Translations under genes and position numbers: made by a program
The notes under the pieces: generated by a model
The model's database searches: none
Seen by the model: only the letters and a program-made list of their open reading frames with translations
Told to the model about the DNA's origin: nothing
Assembly (NCBI GenBank): GCA_938010425.1
Contig: CALLUO010000084.1
Span: 1-59,387, forward strand
Reading direction: 5' to 3'
Origin: an uncultured Elioraea sp.
Lineage (GTDB): Bacteria; Pseudomonadota; Alphaproteobacteria; Acetobacterales; Acetobacteraceae
DNA length: 59,387 nt
Shown here: piece after piece, positions 8,770-17,029 of the stretch
Position numbering within the stretch: position 1 is the first letter of the stretch
Layout: the number at the start of each line of letters is the position of its first letter

Positions 8770-9497
8770 TCTGGTTCCTCGCTGGGGTAGCGGCGGTTGG
8801 CCTGTTGCTTTGGTCTGCGCATGCCTTCGCCAATGCGCGTGTCGAGACCATCAAGGCGATCCTGAAATGGCTCGCCATTGGCCTCGGCATCGCGCTCGCG
8901 CTCCTGCTCGTCTTCACTGGTAAGGGGGGGCAGCTCCTCTTCTTCGGCGCTGTCCTTGCCCCTGTTTTGATCCGCCTTTGGAACCAGTGGCAGGCCTCGC
9001 GCACCTTCGGCGCGGGATCGAAACGGGAAACGCGCGTTAGCGAAGTGGAAACAGCCACTTTGCGGATGCGGCTTGATCACGACAGCGGCACGATGTCGGG
9101 TACGGTGCTGCGCGGCACCTACAAGGGGCGGGAGTTGGCCGAGCTCGCTCTGCCCGACCTGATCGCGCTCTGGCTGGATTGCAGGGCTGAAGACCCCGAG
9201 TCGGTACCGCTGCTTGAGGCCTGGCTTGACCGCGCCTTTGGCGAGGCCTGGCGCGATGCGGCGGAGGATGCCGCAGGAGAGGAGCGGGGCTCGTCGCGTC
9301 GGTCGCAGGCCGCTTCAGGGGGCCCGATGACGCGTGAGGAGGCCTACGCCATCCTTGGGCTCAAGCCCGGGGCGACGGAGGAGCAGATCCGGGCGGCGCA
9401 TCGGCGGTTGATGCAGACGGCTCACCCAGATCGCGGCGGGTCGGACTGGTTGGCGGCGCGCATCAACCAGGCGCGCGATGTCCTGCTCGGCGGCTGA
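8766..9497 (+). CDS. Membrane-anchored J-domain protein
   Basis: 243 residues. The N-terminus has two hydrophobic helices (about residues 1-20 and 35-70), a soluble middle follows, and a C-terminal J-domain spans roughly residues 185-243 with EEAYAILGLKPGATEEQIR and the HPD tripeptide in TAHPDRGGS. J-proteins stimulate Hsp70 ATPase; with the J-domain at the C-terminus behind a membrane anchor, the layout resembles DjlC/Pam18-like co-chaperones rather than DnaJ. It is the last gene of the plus-strand operon and ends 192 bp before the convergent corC stop. Confidence 0.85.
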   Translation: MIWFLAGVAAVGLLLWSAHAFANARVETIKAILKWLAIGLGIALALLLVFTGKGGQLLFFGAVLAPVLIRLWNQWQASRTFGAGSKRETRVSEVETATLRMRLDHDSGTMSGTVLRGTYKGRELAELALPDLIALWLDCRAEDPESVPLLEAWLDRAFGEAWRDAAEDAAGEERGSSRRSQAASGGPMTREEAYAILGLKPGATEEQIRAAHRRLMQTAHPDRGGSDWLAARINQARDVLLGG

Positions 9498-9664
9498 GCC
9501 GGTCTGGCCGCTGAGGGGCCGCCTGTCTGGCTTTCCTACCGCGTTGGCCTGTCCCTGCGCTGCTCCTCCCGGGTCGCTTGACGGGCTTGGCCCTTCGGCC
9601 CTGTGCCACTTGCGGAGTCGGAACGGCGGGAGATCGACCCGCGACCGAACGATGTATGCCCGGC

Positions 9665-9682
9665 CGCGTGCCAAGGCACGCG
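9665..9682. terminator. Hairpin at the end of corC
   Basis: CGCGTGCC-AA-GGCACGCG is a perfect 8-bp inverted repeat (a real hairpin would open the inner pairs to give a loop of about six). It sits 8 bp after the corC stop and in the gap between the convergent J-protein and corC genes. No T-run accompanies it. The rest of the 9498-9689 gap shows nothing I can name. Confidence 0.4.
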
Positions 9683-9689
9683 CCGTGCT

Positions 9690-10571
9690 CTAGGCCGCCT
9701 CCGCCCGCGGCGGCGGCACCACCCGCACCTTGCGGATGCGCCGCGAATCGGCCTCCAGGATGCGGAACTCGAGCCCCGAGGGGTGCGCGATTGTTTCACC
9801 CCGCGCCGGGATGCGATGAGCGATGGCGAGGATCAGGCCCCCCACCGTGTCGATCTCGCCCTCCCGCTCCTCCTCAGACAGCACCGCGCCGACATGGCGT
9901 TCGAACTCCTCGACCGGAAGCCGCGCATCGACATCGAGCGTGCCGTCGGGGCGCGTGATCACTTGAGCGGCAAGCGGTTCGTCGTGCTCATCGGCGATGT
10001 CGCCCACAATTTGCTCAATGACGTCCTCGATGGTGACGAGCCCGTCCGTTCCGCCATACTCGTCGACCACGATGGCGAGATGGGTGCGTGCCTGGCGCAT
10101 TTCGAGCAACAGGTCGAGCACCGGTTTCGAGGGCGGCACGAACAGCGGTTTGCGCAGGATGTCGGCGACCCGGAACTCGCCCTCGCGTTCAAGATGGGCG
10201 AACACGTCACGGATGTGGATCATGCCGACGATGTCATCGAGGCTGTCGCGATAGACCGGCAGGCGCGAGTGGCCTTCGCGTTTGATCACTGCAATCAGGG
10301 CAGGGAGGGTGATGGTCTCCGGCACGGCGACGATGTCGGCGCGCGGCACCATGGCATCGTCTGCGGTGACACGGCGCAGCTTGAGCACGTTCGCGATCAG
10401 CGCGCGCTCGTGCGGGTCAAGAGCAGGGGGAGGCTTTTCGCCTGCCTCCTTCGCCTCCTCAACCCGGCTTTCGATCAGCTCCTCGAGGCTGTCGCGCAGA
10501 GCGCCGTCATCGCCGCGGCTGCGCAAAAGCCGCTTGAACAGGGCGCGCAGGCTGCCCCCGCCCTCGCTCAT
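9690..10571 (-). CDS. corC: CBS-domain CorC/HlyC-type protein
   Basis: 293 residues. A short N-terminal lead with LRDSLEELIE is followed by two CBS domains (about residues 70-190; MVPRADIVAVPE and REGHSRLPVYRDSLDDIVGMI are typical) and a C-terminal CorC/HlyC transporter-associated domain (DARLPVEEFERHVG, then DTVGGLILAIAHRIPARGE). CBS domains bind adenosine nucleotides; the protein is linked to magnesium/cobalt efflux in enterobacteria. It lacks the membrane DUF21 domain, as is usual for the short CorC form. It is the last gene of the miaB-phoH-ybeY-corC operon and overlaps ybeY by 4 bp. The apolipoprotein acyltransferase gene lnt that often follows is absent here. Confidence 0.93.
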   Translation of the reverse strand: MSEGGGSLRALFKRLLRSRGDDGALRDSLEELIESRVEEAKEAGEKPPPALDPHERALIANVLKLRRVTADDAMVPRADIVAVPETITLPALIAVIKREGHSRLPVYRDSLDDIVGMIHIRDVFAHLEREGEFRVADILRKPLFVPPSKPVLDLLLEMRQARTHLAIVVDEYGGTDGLVTIEDVIEQIVGDIADEHDEPLAAQVITRPDGTLDVDARLPVEEFERHVGAVLSEEEREGEIDTVGGLILAIAHRIPARGETIAHPSGLEFRILEADSRRIRKVRVVPPPRAEAA

Positions 10572-11050
10572 CGTTTCCTCCTGTAGGGATCGGGAAGGCC
10601 GAGCCGGCGCAGAACCAGCGCCTCTTCCCGCTCCATCGAACGCGCCGCCTTGGGGTCTTCATGGTCGCGCCCCGCGCAGTGCAGAGCGCCGTGCACGACA
10701 AGGTGCGCAAGGTGGTGGGCAAGCGGCCGGCCGGTCGCGCGCGCCTCTCGCGCCGCCACTTGGTAAGCGACGGCGATGTCGCCGCCCCCGCCGGGCCTGG
10801 GCCAGGACAGTACGTTGGTGGGATAGGTCTTGCCGCGAAAGGCGGCGTTGAGATTGGCGAGGGTCGCGTCGTCGGCGAGCAGCACGGACAAAGGCCCCCG
10901 TGTGCGTGCCGCGGCTTGTGCCGCACGCGCCGCACGGCGCACCAACGCCTCGACAGCGGGGATGGCGGCGCGCCACTCCGGTTCGGCGATGGTGATGCTG
11001 ATCCCCGCTCCGGCGTCCCGGGCGGGGAGGCTACTTCGCGCGAGCATCAC
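10568..11050 (-). CDS. ybeY: Endoribonuclease YbeY
   Basis: 160 residues. The zinc-binding signature is HGALHCAGRDHE near residues 129-140 (family form HGxLHLxGyDH), preceded by the typical NLNAAFRGKTYPTNVLSWP. YbeY is a single-strand endoribonuclease in 16S rRNA 3'-end maturation and ribosome quality control. The zinc ligands (three His) are all present; a Cys replaces the common Leu in HLxG. It overlaps the 3' end of phoH by 20 bp and the start of corC by 4 bp, the normal arrangement for this operon. Confidence 0.95.
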   Translation of the reverse strand: MMLARSSLPARDAGAGISITIAEPEWRAAIPAVEALVRRAARAAQAAARTRGPLSVLLADDATLANLNAAFRGKTYPTNVLSWPRPGGGGDIAVAYQVAAREARATGRPLAHHLAHLVVHGALHCAGRDHEDPKAARSMEREEALVLRRLGLPDPYRRKR

Positions 11051-12095
11051 CCTCTCCCGGGGCTAGGGCCCGGCTACGCGCCTCGCGTTCCGCCGCCGCC
11101 CGCCGCCCATAGGCCTCGATGATGCGCGCGACCAGCGGGTGGCGAACCACGTCGCGCTCATCGAACCGCACCACGGCAAGCCCCGGCATGCCTTCCAGGG
11201 TGGAAAGCGAATCGATGAGGCCTGAGGCCTGGCCAGGCGGGAGGTCGATCTGGCTCGGGTCGCCCGTCACCACCATGCGGCTGCCTTCGCCAAGGCGTGT
11301 CAGCACCATTTTCATCTGAACCGGGGTGGTGTTCTGCGCCTCGTCGAGGATGACGAAAGCGTGCGAAAGGGTGCGCCCGCGCATAAAGGCGAGGGGGGCG
11401 ACCTCAATCTCGCCCGTGCCCATCCGCCTCTGCACCTGGTCGGCCGGCAACATGTCGGCGAGCGCGTCGTAGAGCGGCCGCAGATAGGGGTCGACCTTGT
11501 CGCGCAGATCGCCGGGCAGGAAGCCCAAGCGTTCGCCAGCCTCGACGGCGGGGCGGGAGAGGATGATGCGCTCCACCTTGCCGGAGGCCAGCATCGCTAC
11601 AGCCTGGGCGACCGCGATGTAGGTCTTGCCCGTGCCGGCGGGGCCGAGGGCGAAGACGAGCTCGTGGGAGGCGAGCGCCTCCATATAGCGCGCTTGGGCC
11701 GGTGACCGCGCGGCGATGGTCGCCTTGCGGGTTCGGATGGAGGGGATATCGGAGAGCGGAAGTCGCGGCTCCTCCGCCGTCTCAGCCGTTTCGCGGGCGG
11801 CGCGCGCCATGCGCAACGCGGCATCGACCTCCGCCCCGCCGATGCGATCGCCGCGGCCAAGCGCGGCATAGAGCCCCAAGAGCGCATCGCGCGCGCACTC
11901 TGCCTGCTCGGCAGGGCCCGTGACCGCAACCCGGTTGCCGCGGGACGCGAGCCGCACGCCGAGCCGGTGCTCGATGCGAGCGAGGTGTGCATCGTGCGCC
12001 CCGAACAGCAGCGGAAGCAGAGTGTGGTCGGGGAAGGTGAGGTGCAGGGTCACCGAGGGGGTGGGCGAGGCAGGACCTGGCAGGACGTGGTTCAT
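11031..12095 (-). CDS. phoH: PhoH-like ATPase (YbeZ)
   Basis: 354 residues. It has an N-terminal KH-like part (about residues 15-90) and a PhoH ATPase with Walker [13 protein letters not shown] near residue 150, [15 protein letters not shown], Walker [13 protein letters not shown] near 245, and [12 protein letters not shown]. PhoH/YbeZ is a cytosolic NTPase, probably an RNA helicase, that works with YbeY in RNA metabolism. The ATG start overlaps the miaB stop by 4 bp, and the 3' end overlaps ybeY by 20 bp, so the block is likely translated as a coupled unit. Confidence 0.94.
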   Translation of the reverse strand: MNHVLPGPASPTPSVTLHLTFPDHTLLPLLFGAHDAHLARIEHRLGVRLASRGNRVAVTGPAEQAECARDALLGLYAALGRGDRIGGAEVDAALRMARAARETAETAEEPRLPLSDIPSIRTRKATIAARSPAQARYMEALASHELVFALGPAGTGKTYIAVAQAVAMLASGKVERIILSRPAVEAGERLGFLPGDLRDKVDPYLRPLYDALADMLPADQVQRRMGTGEIEVAPLAFMRGRTLSHAFVILDEAQNTTPVQMKMVLTRLGEGSRMVVTGDPSQIDLPPGQASGLIDSLSTLEGMPGLAVVRFDERDVVRHPLVARIIEAYGRRAAAEREARSRALAPGEGDARAK

Positions 12096-13495
12096 GCGGC
12101 ATCCAGCGCCGGTTCAGCGAGCCGGCCGGCAAGCGAGTTCGGGTGGATGGCGGTGATGGTCACGGGGCGGAGGTCTCCGGCGAGGGTGGCGGGGGCTTGG
12201 GCGTGCACCGGCTGCAGCCAGGGGCTTCGACCAACCAGCTGGCCAGGATGGCGGCCCGGTTCGAGGAACAGCACCTCAAGCGTGCGGCCGAGGAAGGAGG
12301 CGTTGAAGCGGGCTTGCTGGTCGCGTAAGAGAGCCTGCAGTTCGGCCAGTCGCCGCTCTTTCGTCTCCTCATCCACCTGGTCGGCGCGGTCTGCCGCCGG
12401 CGTGCCAGGGCGGGGCGAATACTTGAAAGAGTAGGCGGAAGCGAAGCCGACCTGGCGCACGAGGTCGAGAGTCGCGGCGAAATCCTCTTCTGTCTCGCCG
12501 GGGTGGCCGACGATGAAATCCGAGGAGAGGGCGAGGTCTGGCCGCGCCTCGCGCAAGCGGTCGACCAAGCGGAGGTAATCCTCGCGCGTGTGGCGGCGGT
12601 TCATCGCCTTCAGCACGCGATTTGACCCCGACTGAACCGGCAGGTGCAGGAAGGGCATGAGAATTGGCACGTCGCGGTGCGCCGCGATCAGCGCCTCGTC
12701 CATGTCGACCGGGTGTGAGGTTGTGTAGCGCAGCCTCAGAAGCCCTGGCACGCGATCGGCAAGTTCACGGATGAGGCGCGCGAGGCCCCACTCCGACCCG
12801 TCGGGAGCTTCGCCGTGATACGCATTGACGTTCTGGCCAAGGAGTGTGATCTCGCGCGCGCCCTGCGCCACCAAGCGGCGGGCTTCGGCGAGCACAGCGG
12901 CGACGGGGCGGGAGAACTCGGCGCCACGGGTATAGGGCACAACGCAGAAGGAGCAGAAGCGGTCGCACCCCTCCTGCACAGTGAGGAAGGCGGTGAAGCC
13001 TTGCGGGGCGGCTTCCTCCGGCAGGTGGTCGAACTTGTCCTCGGGCGGGAACTCGGTGTCCAGGAGGGCTCGTTCGCCCGCTTCGGCGCGCGCCACGAGG
13101 GCGGGCAGGCGATGCGTGGTCTGCGGGCCGACCACGATGTCGACGAACGGCGCGCGGCGTAGCAGTTCTGCCCCCTCGGCCTGGGCCACGCAGCCCGCAA
13201 CCGCGATCAGCATCCGCTGCCCTGCCTTGGCGCGTGCGTCCTTCAGCCGCTTCAGCCGACCGAGTTCGGCGAAGACCTTCTCGGTTGCCTTCTCGCGGAT
13301 GTGGCAGGTGTTGAGGATGACGAGATCTGCCCCTTCGGGGCTAGGGTGCGGGGTGTAGCCGAGGGGGGCGAGCGCATCCGCCATGCGGCCGCTGTCGTAG
13401 ACGTTCATTTGGCAGCCCCAGGTTTGGATGTGGAGCCGCCGGATAGGTTGGTGCGTAGTCACGTCAGGCGAGATGGGGTGAAGAGCGGGCCGCAT
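12092..13495 (-). CDS. miaB: tRNA-2-methylthio-N6-dimethylallyladenosine synthase MiaB
   Basis: About 467 residues. The N-terminal MTTase domain has the three auxiliary-cluster cysteines in [20 protein letters not shown] and [10 protein letters not shown]; the radical-SAM core has [15 protein letters not shown] (CxxxCxxC); and a TRAM domain closes the protein. MiaB methylthiolates i6A37 of tRNAs reading UNN codons using S-adenosylmethionine and iron-sulfur clusters. Start: ATG 13495 was chosen; GTG 13462, closer to the conserved [11 protein letters not shown], is also possible, and an extension to 13576 looks non-coding. It lies downstream of the acyltransferase with a 229-bp gap. Confidence 0.94.
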   Translation of the reverse strand: MRPALHPISPDVTTHQPIRRLHIQTWGCQMNVYDSGRMADALAPLGYTPHPSPEGADLVILNTCHIREKATEKVFAELGRLKRLKDARAKAGQRMLIAVAGCVAQAEGAELLRRAPFVDIVVGPQTTHRLPALVARAEAGERALLDTEFPPEDKFDHLPEEAAPQGFTAFLTVQEGCDRFCSFCVVPYTRGAEFSRPVAAVLAEARRLVAQGAREITLLGQNVNAYHGEAPDGSEWGLARLIRELADRVPGLLRLRYTTSHPVDMDEALIAAHRDVPILMPFLHLPVQSGSNRVLKAMNRRHTREDYLRLVDRLREARPDLALSSDFIVGHPGETEEDFAATLDLVRQVGFASAYSFKYSPRPGTPAADRADQVDEETKERRLAELQALLRDQQARFNASFLGRTLEVLFLEPGRHPGQLVGRSPWLQPVHAQAPATLAGDLRPVTITAIHPNSLAGRLAEPALDAA

Positions 13496-13724
13496 CAGCC
13501 CCCGAGACTTGTCCTCGTATGCACAGCGGGGCGCCGTATAGGCACGGCAGGATGCCGGCAGAGAAGGGCAGGCCAAAACACCGCGACGCGATGCACCCCT
13601 CGCTCACACAGGGATGGCATCGTGATCCGGCAAAGCATCCGGTCGCGCGCGGCCGGACGGGTAGGGTCAAGGGTGCGAGCCTCTCCTTTCGCACGTGATC
13701 CTCGCCATAGCGAGATGCCATTTG

Positions 13725-14723
13725 TCAAGCAGCTTGCGCATGTGAGGGCGGGTCCGTCCCGTGATCGTTCGGTTGCAGCGCGGCGGGTAGCAAAGGGACA
13801 GGGCGTCGCCCTTGGCGCAGGGCGGCACAGCCGCGATCGACCACATCCCAGGCCGCCTCGGCCAGGGCTTTGCGCGAGGGGAAGGTTGCCGGGTCAAGCG
13901 GGCCATGGAGCAGCACGGTGGCGCGGCAGGACCGCCTACTCAACAGGGTGAAGGCGTGGCGAGCGATATCCATGGTCCCATACCACGCGAAATGCGGGCG
14001 ATGGGTGCGGGTGACGGGCAGTCCATCAAGGCGGTCGAAGACGATGGAGACTGGCTGCACGATCGGGGTGACGCCGGCGGTGTCGACGGCGACCGAGAGG
14101 AAAGAGGACCGGAAGGGCAGAACCCGCACCCCGTCTGACGTGGTGCCCTCAGGGAACAGGATCAGGCTGTCGCCTGCAGCGAGCCGAGCGAGGAGTTCAT
14201 CGCGCTCGCGGGCGGTGTCGCCGCGACGGCGGCTCACATAGACGGTGCGCCCGAGCCGGGCGACGGTCCGCACGAGCGGCCAGGAGCCGATTTCGGCCTT
14301 GGAGACGAAACAGGCCTCGAGCGTGCCGCCCAACACCAGGATGTCGGCCCAGGATTGGTGGTTGGAGAGGAAGAGCACCGGCCGGCCGGGGGCTGGGCGG
14401 GCAGGTTTGCCGATGACGCGGACGCGGATGCCGCCAATACGGCAGAGCACGGCGTGATAGAGGCGGGCGAGCACCACCTTGCCGCGGCCAGGAAGCGCGA
14501 TCAGCACCGCCTGGACGGGGATGCACGCGAGCGTCCAGAGGAGCATCAGAATGAGGCGGCGGACAGCGCGGACGGCGCGCCAGGCGGACGGCGCGCGGGC
14601 CTCGCGGTAGTCGGCGGCGAGTTCCGCCTCGTGCGCGGCGAGGCGGGCGCGCCAGTCCGTTCCCGCTGGGGGGCGGATCAGGGCGGTGCGGAAGCGTCGC
14701 GTGGCGAGCCGGCGCGGCGACAT
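13725..14723 (-). CDS. 1-acyl-sn-glycerol-3-phosphate acyltransferase (PlsC family)
   Basis: 332 residues. The acyltransferase box NHQSWAD (NHX4D) lies in LFLSNHQSWADILVLGG, followed by the substrate pocket segment FPEGTTSDGVRVLPFRSSF. A hydrophobic segment (LILMLLWTLACIPVQAVLIA) upstream anchors it to the inner membrane. PlsC-type enzymes acylate lysophosphatidic acid in phospholipid synthesis; a lipid A or ornithine-lipid acyltransferase is an alternative. ATG 14723 was chosen; an in-frame extension to 14942 runs through the nrdA control region and looks non-coding. It is divergent from nrdA and upstream of miaB on the same strand. Confidence 0.88.
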   Translation of the reverse strand: MSPRRLATRRFRTALIRPPAGTDWRARLAAHEAELAADYREARAPSAWRAVRAVRRLILMLLWTLACIPVQAVLIALPGRGKVVLARLYHAVLCRIGGIRVRVIGKPARPAPGRPVLFLSNHQSWADILVLGGTLEACFVSKAEIGSWPLVRTVARLGRTVYVSRRRGDTARERDELLARLAAGDSLILFPEGTTSDGVRVLPFRSSFLSVAVDTAGVTPIVQPVSIVFDRLDGLPVTRTHRPHFAWYGTMDIARHAFTLLSRRSCRATVLLHGPLDPATFPSRKALAEAAWDVVDRGCAALRQGRRPVPLLPAALQPNDHGTDPPSHAQAA

Positions 14724-14832
14724 GGCGATGCTTAGGCTTGGCGCGGGCGGGGCGGGGGCGCAAGCGTCGCGGGCGGGGTCACGGTTGTGTGCGCAGCCGG
14801 CGGGGCCAGATCCCAGTGTGGGCGATGCAACC

Positions 14833-14857
14833 TGTGGATGCCACAGCCTGTGGAAAG
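14833..14857 (+). promoter_or_regulatory. DnaA-box-like pair with an inverted repeat
   Basis: TGTGGATGC (14833-14841) and TGTGGAAAG (14849-14857) each match the DnaA box TGTGGATAA (reverse of TTATCCACA) at 7 of 9 positions. The first overlaps the 6-bp inverted repeat CTGTGG-ATG-CCACAG (14832-14846). They lie between the divergent acyltransferase and nrdA. Confidence 0.4.
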
Positions 14858-14901
14858 CGGGGAAGGGTACGCGGCGGGCGGGCCAAGATCGTCTGCACAG
14901 C

Positions 14902-14907
14902 TTGACT
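14902..14907 (+). promoter_or_regulatory. Possible -35 element of the nrdA promoter
   Basis: TTGACT matches the sigma-70 -35 consensus at 5 of 6 positions. No clean -10 lies at 16-18 bp (the best is GAACAT at 14926, 3 of 6); CATAAA at 14929 is 21 bp away. If this promoter is used, the SOS box at 14926-14940 covers its -10 region. Confidence 0.35.
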
Positions 14908-14925
14908 CGAGCCTCTCTTGCCCCA

Positions 14926-14940
14926 GAACATAAAGTGAAC
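14926..14940. promoter_or_regulatory. Alphaproteobacterial LexA (SOS) box upstream of nrdAB
   Basis: GAAC-ATAAAGT-GAAC is, on the other strand, GTTC-ACTTTAT-GTTC. This is the direct-repeat LexA operator GTTC-N7-GTTC known for alphaproteobacteria, with the usual AT-rich centre. It lies 56 bp before ATG 14996 and 110 bp before GTG 15050, next to a TTGACT -35-like element, which is a good position for repression of the nrd operon. The acyltransferase starts 203 bp away on the opposite strand. Confidence 0.7.
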
Positions 14941-14968
14941 ATAGGGCGGCGGCGATTGCGGCGGGTGT

Positions 14969-14977
14969 TGTGGATAA
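14969..14977 (-). promoter_or_regulatory. Perfect DnaA box in front of nrdA
   Basis: TGTGGATAA on the plus strand is TTATCCACA on the minus strand, an exact match to the consensus DnaA box. It lies 29 bp downstream of the SOS box and 19-73 bp upstream of the nrdA start, depending on the start chosen. In E. coli DnaA binds the nrdAB promoter region, so the placement fits that precedent. Confidence 0.6.
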
Positions 14978-15049
14978 GTCACACACGACCACCTGATGTC
15001 GTGGGCGCCGCCGCTGCCACCACTAGATCTTGCGGCAAAGGGGCGGCCT

Positions 15050-16969
15050 GTGTCTGAATCCGAGTCGTCATTTGGGGAGTCCGCCGTGCTCGATATCGTG
15101 CCCTTCGATACCGTCCAGCTTCCTGGCCACGCCGCCGTGCGCGTCGATCGCTCGCGCGATGCGCTGCTGACCGATTTCGGCAAAGCCACCCTGGATGATC
15201 GGTATCTTTTGCCCGGTGAATCCTACCAGGACCTGTTCGCCCGTGTGGCGTCTGCCTTTGCTGACGACGCCGCGCATGCGCAACGCTTGTACGACTACAT
15301 CTCGAGGCTTTGGTTCATGCCGGCGACCCCAGTGCTGTCGAACGGCGGCACCACGCGCGGCCTGCCCATCTCTTGCTTCCTGAACGAGGCGGATGACTCG
15401 CTCGAGGGCATCGTCAGCCTCTGGAACGAGAATGTTTGGCTTGCAGCGAAAGGTGGCGGCATCGGCTCCTATTGGGGCAATTTGCGCTCGATTGGCGAGA
15501 AGGTCGGGGCGGTTGGCAAGACCTCGGGCGTCATCCCCTTCATCCGGGTGATGGACAGCCTCACCCTCGCCATCAGCCAAGGCTCCCTTCGGCGCGGATC
15601 GGCTGCCGTCTATCTTCCCGTGCACCATCCGGAGATCGAGGAGTTCATCGAAATCAGGCGCCCAACAGGCGGAGACCCGAACCGCAAGGCGCTCAACCTG
15701 CACCACGGCGTGCTGATCCCAGACGCGTTCATGCGCGCCGTGGAGACTGATGGCGAGTGGGCGCTAGTCAGCCCAAGGGACGGGTCAGTCATCCGCCGCA
15801 TCTCCGCCCGCGCGCTCTGGATCCGGATCCTTACCGCGCGGATCGAGACTGGCGAGCCCTACCTAGTCTTCATCGACCATGTGAACCGCGCCCGCCCCGA
15901 ACATCACAAGCTCGCCGGGCTGACCGTAAAAACCTCCAATCTCTGCTCCGAGATCACGCTGCCGACGGGGCGCGACCATCACGGCAGGGAACGGACGGCG
16001 GTGTGTTGTCTGTCTTCCCTCAACCTCGAGACCTGGGACGAGTGGCACGACCATCCCACCTTTATCGAGGATGTGATGCGCTTCCTCGACAATGTGCTCG
16101 AGGACTTCATCCGCCGTGCCCCCGATACCATGGCGCGGGCGAAGTACGCCGCGATGCGCGAACGCTCGGTGGGGCTCGGCGTGATGGGCTTTCACTCCTT
16201 TCTGCAGGCGAAGCGCGTGCCGTTCGAGAGCGTGATTGCGAAGGTGTGGAATTTGCGCATCTTCCGCCACATCCGCGAAGCGTGCGACCGCGCCTCGCGC
16301 GTGCTCGCTGAAGAGCGCGGGCCCTGCCCCGATGCGGCGGATTACGGGATCATGGAGCGGTTCTCGCACAAGCTCGCGATCGCGCCGACGGCTTCCATCT
16401 CCATCATCGCTGGCAACGCAAGCCCCGGGATCGAGCCGATCGCGGCGAATGTGTTCGTGCAAAAGACGCTGTCCGGTTCGTTCACGGTGCGCAACCGTCA
16501 CCTCCAGGCGCTGCTCGCCGAGAAGGGGAGGGATGACCCAGACACCTGGACTTCGATCACCGTGAATAAGGGATCGGTGCAACACCTCGACTGTTTGAAT
16601 GAACACGAGAAGGCCGTGTTCCGCACCGCCTACGAGATCGACCAGCGTTGGGTGATCGAGCACGCAGCCGACCGCACGCCCTATGTATGCCAGGCCCAGT
16701 CTATAAACCTGTTCCTGCCGGCGGATGTGCACAAGCGTGACCTGCATCGATTGCACTGGCTCGCTTGGAAAAAAGGTGTGAAAAGCCTCTATTACTGCCG
16801 GTCGCTTTCCATCCAACGCGCGGACGCAGTGAGCGCAAAAGCGATCGCGATCGAAGGGGGCGCAGCACAGGCCGTGCAGCCCGAGGCAGAGGCGCCGGCA
16901 AACACCCCCGCCCCGCTGCCAGTCGTTGCTCAGCCGACGACTTACGAGGAGTGCCTCGCCTGCCAGTGA
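15050..16969 (+). CDS. nrdA: Ribonucleoside-diphosphate reductase alpha subunit, class I
   Basis: 639 residues from GTG 15050, or 657 from ATG 14996. I prefer 15050 because AAAGGGG lies just before it, while 14996 has no ribosome site. Catalytic landmarks are present: PISCFLNEADDS (redox cysteine), TSNLCSEITLP with the thiyl cysteine, and CCLSSLNLETWDEW. The C-terminal tail ends ECLACQ, the swinging CxxC that re-reduces the active site. The allosteric specificity site region (AAKGGGIGSYWGNLRS) is present. I do not see an N-terminal ATP-cone, so the overall-activity site may be missing, as in the shorter NrdA subclasses. It makes deoxynucleotides with NrdB, encoded 60 bp downstream. Confidence 0.93.
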   Translation: MSESESSFGESAVLDIVPFDTVQLPGHAAVRVDRSRDALLTDFGKATLDDRYLLPGESYQDLFARVASAFADDAAHAQRLYDYISRLWFMPATPVLSNGGTTRGLPISCFLNEADDSLEGIVSLWNENVWLAAKGGGIGSYWGNLRSIGEKVGAVGKTSGVIPFIRVMDSLTLAISQGSLRRGSAAVYLPVHHPEIEEFIEIRRPTGGDPNRKALNLHHGVLIPDAFMRAVETDGEWALVSPRDGSVIRRISARALWIRILTARIETGEPYLVFIDHVNRARPEHHKLAGLTVKTSNLCSEITLPTGRDHHGRERTAVCCLSSLNLETWDEWHDHPTFIEDVMRFLDNVLEDFIRRAPDTMARAKYAAMRERSVGLGVMGFHSFLQAKRVPFESVIAKVWNLRIFRHIREACDRASRVLAEERGPCPDAADYGIMERFSHKLAIAPTASISIIAGNASPGIEPIAANVFVQKTLSGSFTVRNRHLQALLAEKGRDDPDTWTSITVNKGSVQHLDCLNEHEKAVFRTAYEIDQRWVIEHAADRTPYVCQAQSINLFLPADVHKRDLHRLHWLAWKKGVKSLYYCRSLSIQRADAVSAKAIAIEGGAAQAVQPEAEAPANTPAPLPVVAQPTTYEECLACQ

Positions 16970-17029
16970 GAGGCATCAGACGTCATCTTTTCCGCGTCAA
17001 GCCGATTTCGTTGCGATAAGGACTCACCG

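Noticed and set aside
9626-9642. A T-arm-like stem GCGGG-AGATCGA-CCCGC that suggested a tRNA 3' end
   Set aside because: There is no acceptor, D or anticodon arm around it and no CCA-side pairing; the loop does not match TTCRA. I do not call a tRNA or an attachment site.
13496-13724. The 229-bp gap between the acyltransferase and miaB as a regulatory region
   Set aside because: A TTGACC on the minus strand has no -10 at a fitting distance, and no strong hairpin or small gene is visible; I see nothing definite here.
14833-14977. A cluster of DnaA boxes as a possible replication origin
   Set aside because: Only one perfect box is present, there is no AT-rich unwinding region, and no origin-associated genes are nearby; promoter control is simpler.
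15863-16816. A 317-codon open frame on the minus strand opposite nrdA
   Set aside because: It is the shadow of the nrdA coding region.
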